Assembly: GCF_000308555.1 (NCBI RefSeq)
Contig: NZ_BAFY01000218.1
Span: 1 to 32,505 of the forward strand
DNA length: 32,505 bases
Origin: Nocardia cyriacigeorgica NBRC 100375
GTDB lineage: Bacteria > Actinomycetota > Actinomycetes > Mycobacteriales > Mycobacteriaceae
Reading direction: 5' to 3'
The position numbers were made by a program, and so were the translations under genes. Below the pieces are notes generated by a model. The model was given only the letters and a program-made list of their open reading frames with translations. It did no database searches and had not been told where the DNA came from. Below are positions 31,027 to 32,505 of the stretch, in pieces. Numbering within the stretch: the stretch's first letter is position 1; the number at the start of each line of letters is the position of its first letter.

Positions 31027-31611
31027 ATGACTGTGCAAGAGCGCCGTGAGCGGGAACGAGCCCGCAGGCACCGGTTGATCGTCGATACCGCACGGCAGCT
31101 CGCGGAGGCCGAGGGCTGGGAAGCGGTGACGACGCGACGGCTCGCCGCTCTCATCGAGTACAGCCAGCCGGTGCTCTACAGCCATTTCGCGAATATGGAG
31201 GCCATCGCCAACGCCGTGGCGATGGAGGGCTTCGCCGAATTGGCCGACACCCTGGCGCGGGCACGCGCCGGCGCCGCGCCCGAGCAGATCGCGCACCGGG
31301 TCGCGCTGGCCTACGTGGATTTCGGGGTGCGGCAGCCGGCGGTCTACGACGCGATGTTCGTGCGGGCCACCGATCTCGCCTTCGGCAGCCCGCAGACGCC
31401 GGAACCGCTGCGGCGAGCCTTCGCCGAATTGCTTGCCGCGGTCGAACAGCTTTCCGGCCCTTACGATCCCGAGACGGACGCGGAGGTGTTCTGGAGCGCG
31501 CTGCACGGCCTGGTGATGCTCGCGCGCAGCCGCCGGCTGCGTCCGGATATGCAGGGTGAGCGGCTGCGGATACTGCTGGAGCGCTTCAGCCGGATGTGGC
31601 CGCCCCGGTAG
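31027..31611 (+). CDS. TetR-family regulator (first of a convergent pair)
   Basis: A 194-residue TetR repressor. The N-terminal DNA-binding part is RRHRLIVDTARQLAEAEGWEAVTTRRLAALIEYSQPVLYSHF, with the recognition helix around YSQPVLYSHF. The C-terminal ligand-binding region has FWSALHGLVML, the WHG-like type also found in the neighbouring TetR. It is divergent from the DUF1772-reductase-oxygenase-methyltransferase operon, its likely target. The start is uncertain. ATG 31027 has no ribosome-binding site and could be leaderless; ATG 30985, 30991 or 30949 upstream are in frame but would put the operator inside the gene. It overlaps the next gene tail to tail by 26 bases. Confidence 0.85.
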   Translation: MTVQERRERERARRHRLIVDTARQLAEAEGWEAVTTRRLAALIEYSQPVLYSHFANMEAIANAVAMEGFAELADTLARARAGAAPEQIAHRVALAYVDFGVRQPAVYDAMFVRATDLAFGSPQTPEPLRRAFAELLAAVEQLSGPYDPETDAEVFWSALHGLVMLARSRRLRPDMQGERLRILLERFSRMWPPR

Positions 31612-32230
31612 CGGCGAACAAGCCGGTCAGGTCAACCAGCAGATGACGGCCGCGCTCGGCCCCACCCTTGATGCGGCCGTCGAGCACCAGCCCGACCAGC
31701 CCGTGCAGATGCGCCCACAGCAGGTCCGCGGCCGCGTCCGCGTCATAGGCGGAGGCGCACAGATGCGGCGCGCCTTCGGCGATGGCCGCACGGAGGACCT
31801 CGAAGCACGCGCGGGCGGAATCGGGCGCCTCGGCGGTGCCGAAGGCGAGGCCGGGCAGCGTATGCATCAATCGGTACAGGTGCGGGTCGGCCATCGCGAA
31901 ATCCCAATAGGCCACCGCCACCGCCAGCAGCGGCCCACCGCGCTCGCGCTGCACGTCCGGGCACAGCGCCGCGCCGAGTTGCCCGGCCAGATCGGCGAAT
32001 CCGACGTCGACCAGTTCGAGCAGCAGCGCCCCCTTGTTGGCGAAGTACTCGTACACGATCGGCACGGTGTAGCCCACCCGATCGGCGACCGAACGCACCG
32101 TGACGCTGTCGAACCCGCCGGTCTCCGAGGCGATCGAACGGGCCGCCGCCAGCAGTTCCCCGCGCAGCCGCTCGCGCGCCTCGGCGCGCTCGCACGCCGT
32201 GCCCTTGATCCGCTTACCCGCTCGTGGCAC
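31586..32230 (-). CDS. TetR-family regulator (second of a convergent pair)
   Basis: A 214-residue TetR repressor. The helix-turn-helix part is RLRGELLAAARSIASETGGFDSVTVRSVADRVGYTVPIVYEYFANKG, with YTVPIVYEYF in the recognition helix. The C-terminal part carries LWAHLHGLVGLVLDGR. The overall plan resembles the first TetR, and both intergenic regions have the same operator pattern. GTG 32230 is chosen because GAGGAGGAG precedes it at good spacing; a longer frame to 32299 would run through both operators. It is divergent from the SDR gene at 32349, which it probably represses together with itself. Confidence 0.88.
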   Translation of the reverse strand: MPRAGKRIKGTACERAEARERLRGELLAAARSIASETGGFDSVTVRSVADRVGYTVPIVYEYFANKGALLLELVDVGFADLAGQLGAALCPDVQRERGGPLLAVAVAYWDFAMADPHLYRLMHTLPGLAFGTAEAPDSARACFEVLRAAIAEGAPHLCASAYDADAAADLLWAHLHGLVGLVLDGRIKGGAERGRHLLVDLTGLFAATGAATSG

Positions 32231-32256
32231 TGCTCCTCCTCGGTCGCCGCGAATTT

Positions 32257-32269
32257 CTAACAACGGTAG
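32257..32269. promoter_or_regulatory. TetR-type operator C (CTAACAACGGTAG)
   Basis: An exact match to CTA-N-CAACG-N-TAG, 26 bases upstream of the second TetR start. It is likely an autoregulatory site. Confidence 0.65.
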
Positions 32270-32302
32270 ACAATCGCGCGGCGGCACGTCTAAAGTCAAT
32301 TT

Positions 32303-32315
32303 CTAACGTTGATAG
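32303..32315. promoter_or_regulatory. TetR-type operator D (CTAACGTTGATAG)
   Basis: The reverse strand reads CTATCAACGTTAG, an exact match to the pattern. It sits in the centre of a longer dyad, ATTTCTA-N7-TAGAAAT (32299-32319), 33 bases before the SDR start. It is the best-formed site of the four. Confidence 0.75.
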
Positions 32316-32348
32316 AAATCAACGTGTACAGGGGACAAGGAGTTTGCG

Positions 32349-32505
32349 ATGCGAGTTCTGGTAACCGGAGCGTCCGGCACGATCGGCAGCGCGGTGGCGC
32401 GGGCCCTGATCGGCCGCGGCCATACCGTGATCGGCACCGTCACCGCGGCCGACCGACCGGTGCCCGCCGGGGTCGAACCGCTGGTGGCCGACCTGTTCGA
32501 TCCCG
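32349..32505 (+). CDS. NAD(P)-binding atypical SDR / epimerase-like protein (5' part only)
   Basis: The first 52 codons of a gene that runs off the right edge. The start MRVLVTGASGTIGSAVARAL has the Rossmann motif GASGTIG of atypical short-chain dehydrogenases (NAD-dependent epimerase/dehydratase or NmrA-like). AAGGAG lies about 7 bases before ATG 32349. It is divergent from a TetR gene with operator D in between, a common arrangement for a repressor and its target oxidoreductase. Substrate cannot be judged from this fragment. Confidence 0.85.
   Translation, partial: MRVLVTGASGTIGSAVARALIGRGHTVIGTVTAADRPVPAGVEPLVADLFDP

Noticed and set aside
1..32505. Insertion sequences, integrase, tRNA-linked attachment sites or CRISPR repeats
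   Set aside because: I saw no transposase or integrase motif, no tRNA cloverleaf and no regularly spaced repeats. The siderophore locus shows no obvious mobile boundary.

Overview
The window is GC-rich actinobacterial DNA with dense genes, many GTG starts and many 4-base (ATGA/GTGA) overlaps. An antigen-85-like secreted protein, a tandem pair of MspA-family outer-membrane porins and DtxR/IdeR-type iron boxes all point to a mycolic-acid-containing genus. Nocardia fits best, with Rhodococcus or a relative as alternatives. This is inferred from gene content, not from any database match.

Left edge (1-4300): the 3' tail of an unidentified gene, an antigen-85-like mycolyltransferase/esterase, and a large UPF0182 membrane protein. 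Core (4391-21803): a complete-looking catecholate siderophore locus. It holds a DHB-forming isochorismatase and dehydrogenase, a 2,3-DHB-AMP ligase, a free-standing aryl carrier protein, a siderophore-interacting flavin reductase, an EntS-like exporter, a FepB-like lipoprotein, a 2.5-thousand-residue dimodular NRPS (C-A-PCP-C-A-PCP-TE, the DhbF layout) and a FepC/FepG/FepD-like importer. Three near-palindromic iron boxes (5905-5923, 18703-18721, 21784-21802) sit at the heads of its transcription units. DHB would be made from isochorismate, activated by the ligase, loaded on the small carrier protein, extended by the NRPS, exported by the MFS protein, re-imported by the ABC system and stripped of iron by the flavin reductase. 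No isochorismate synthase, MbtH-like protein or phosphopantetheinyl transferase lies in the window. The adenylation pocket residues do not look like the Gly/Thr or Ser codes of bacillibactin or enterobactin, so the product may be different.

Middle (22264-24590): two MspA-type porins in tandem, then a SnoaL-like protein with an extra C-terminal domain. Right part (24661-30925): a translationally coupled UbiG-like methyltransferase and FAD monooxygenase, a DUF1772 (anthrone-oxygenase-like) membrane protein, and an opposing operon of a second DUF1772 paralogue, an aldo/keto reductase, a carotenoid/stilbene-cleavage oxygenase and a catechol-type O-methyltransferase. The last set looks like modification or breakdown of a phenolic or apocarotenoid compound.

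Right edge (30925-32505): two convergent, overlapping TetR regulators of similar type, each divergent from a target gene. Both intergenic regions carry pairs of one shared 13-bp operator pattern, CTA-N-CAACG-N-TAG. The window ends inside an NAD(P)-binding SDR gene. I saw no tRNA, rRNA, CRISPR array, transposase or prophage gene.
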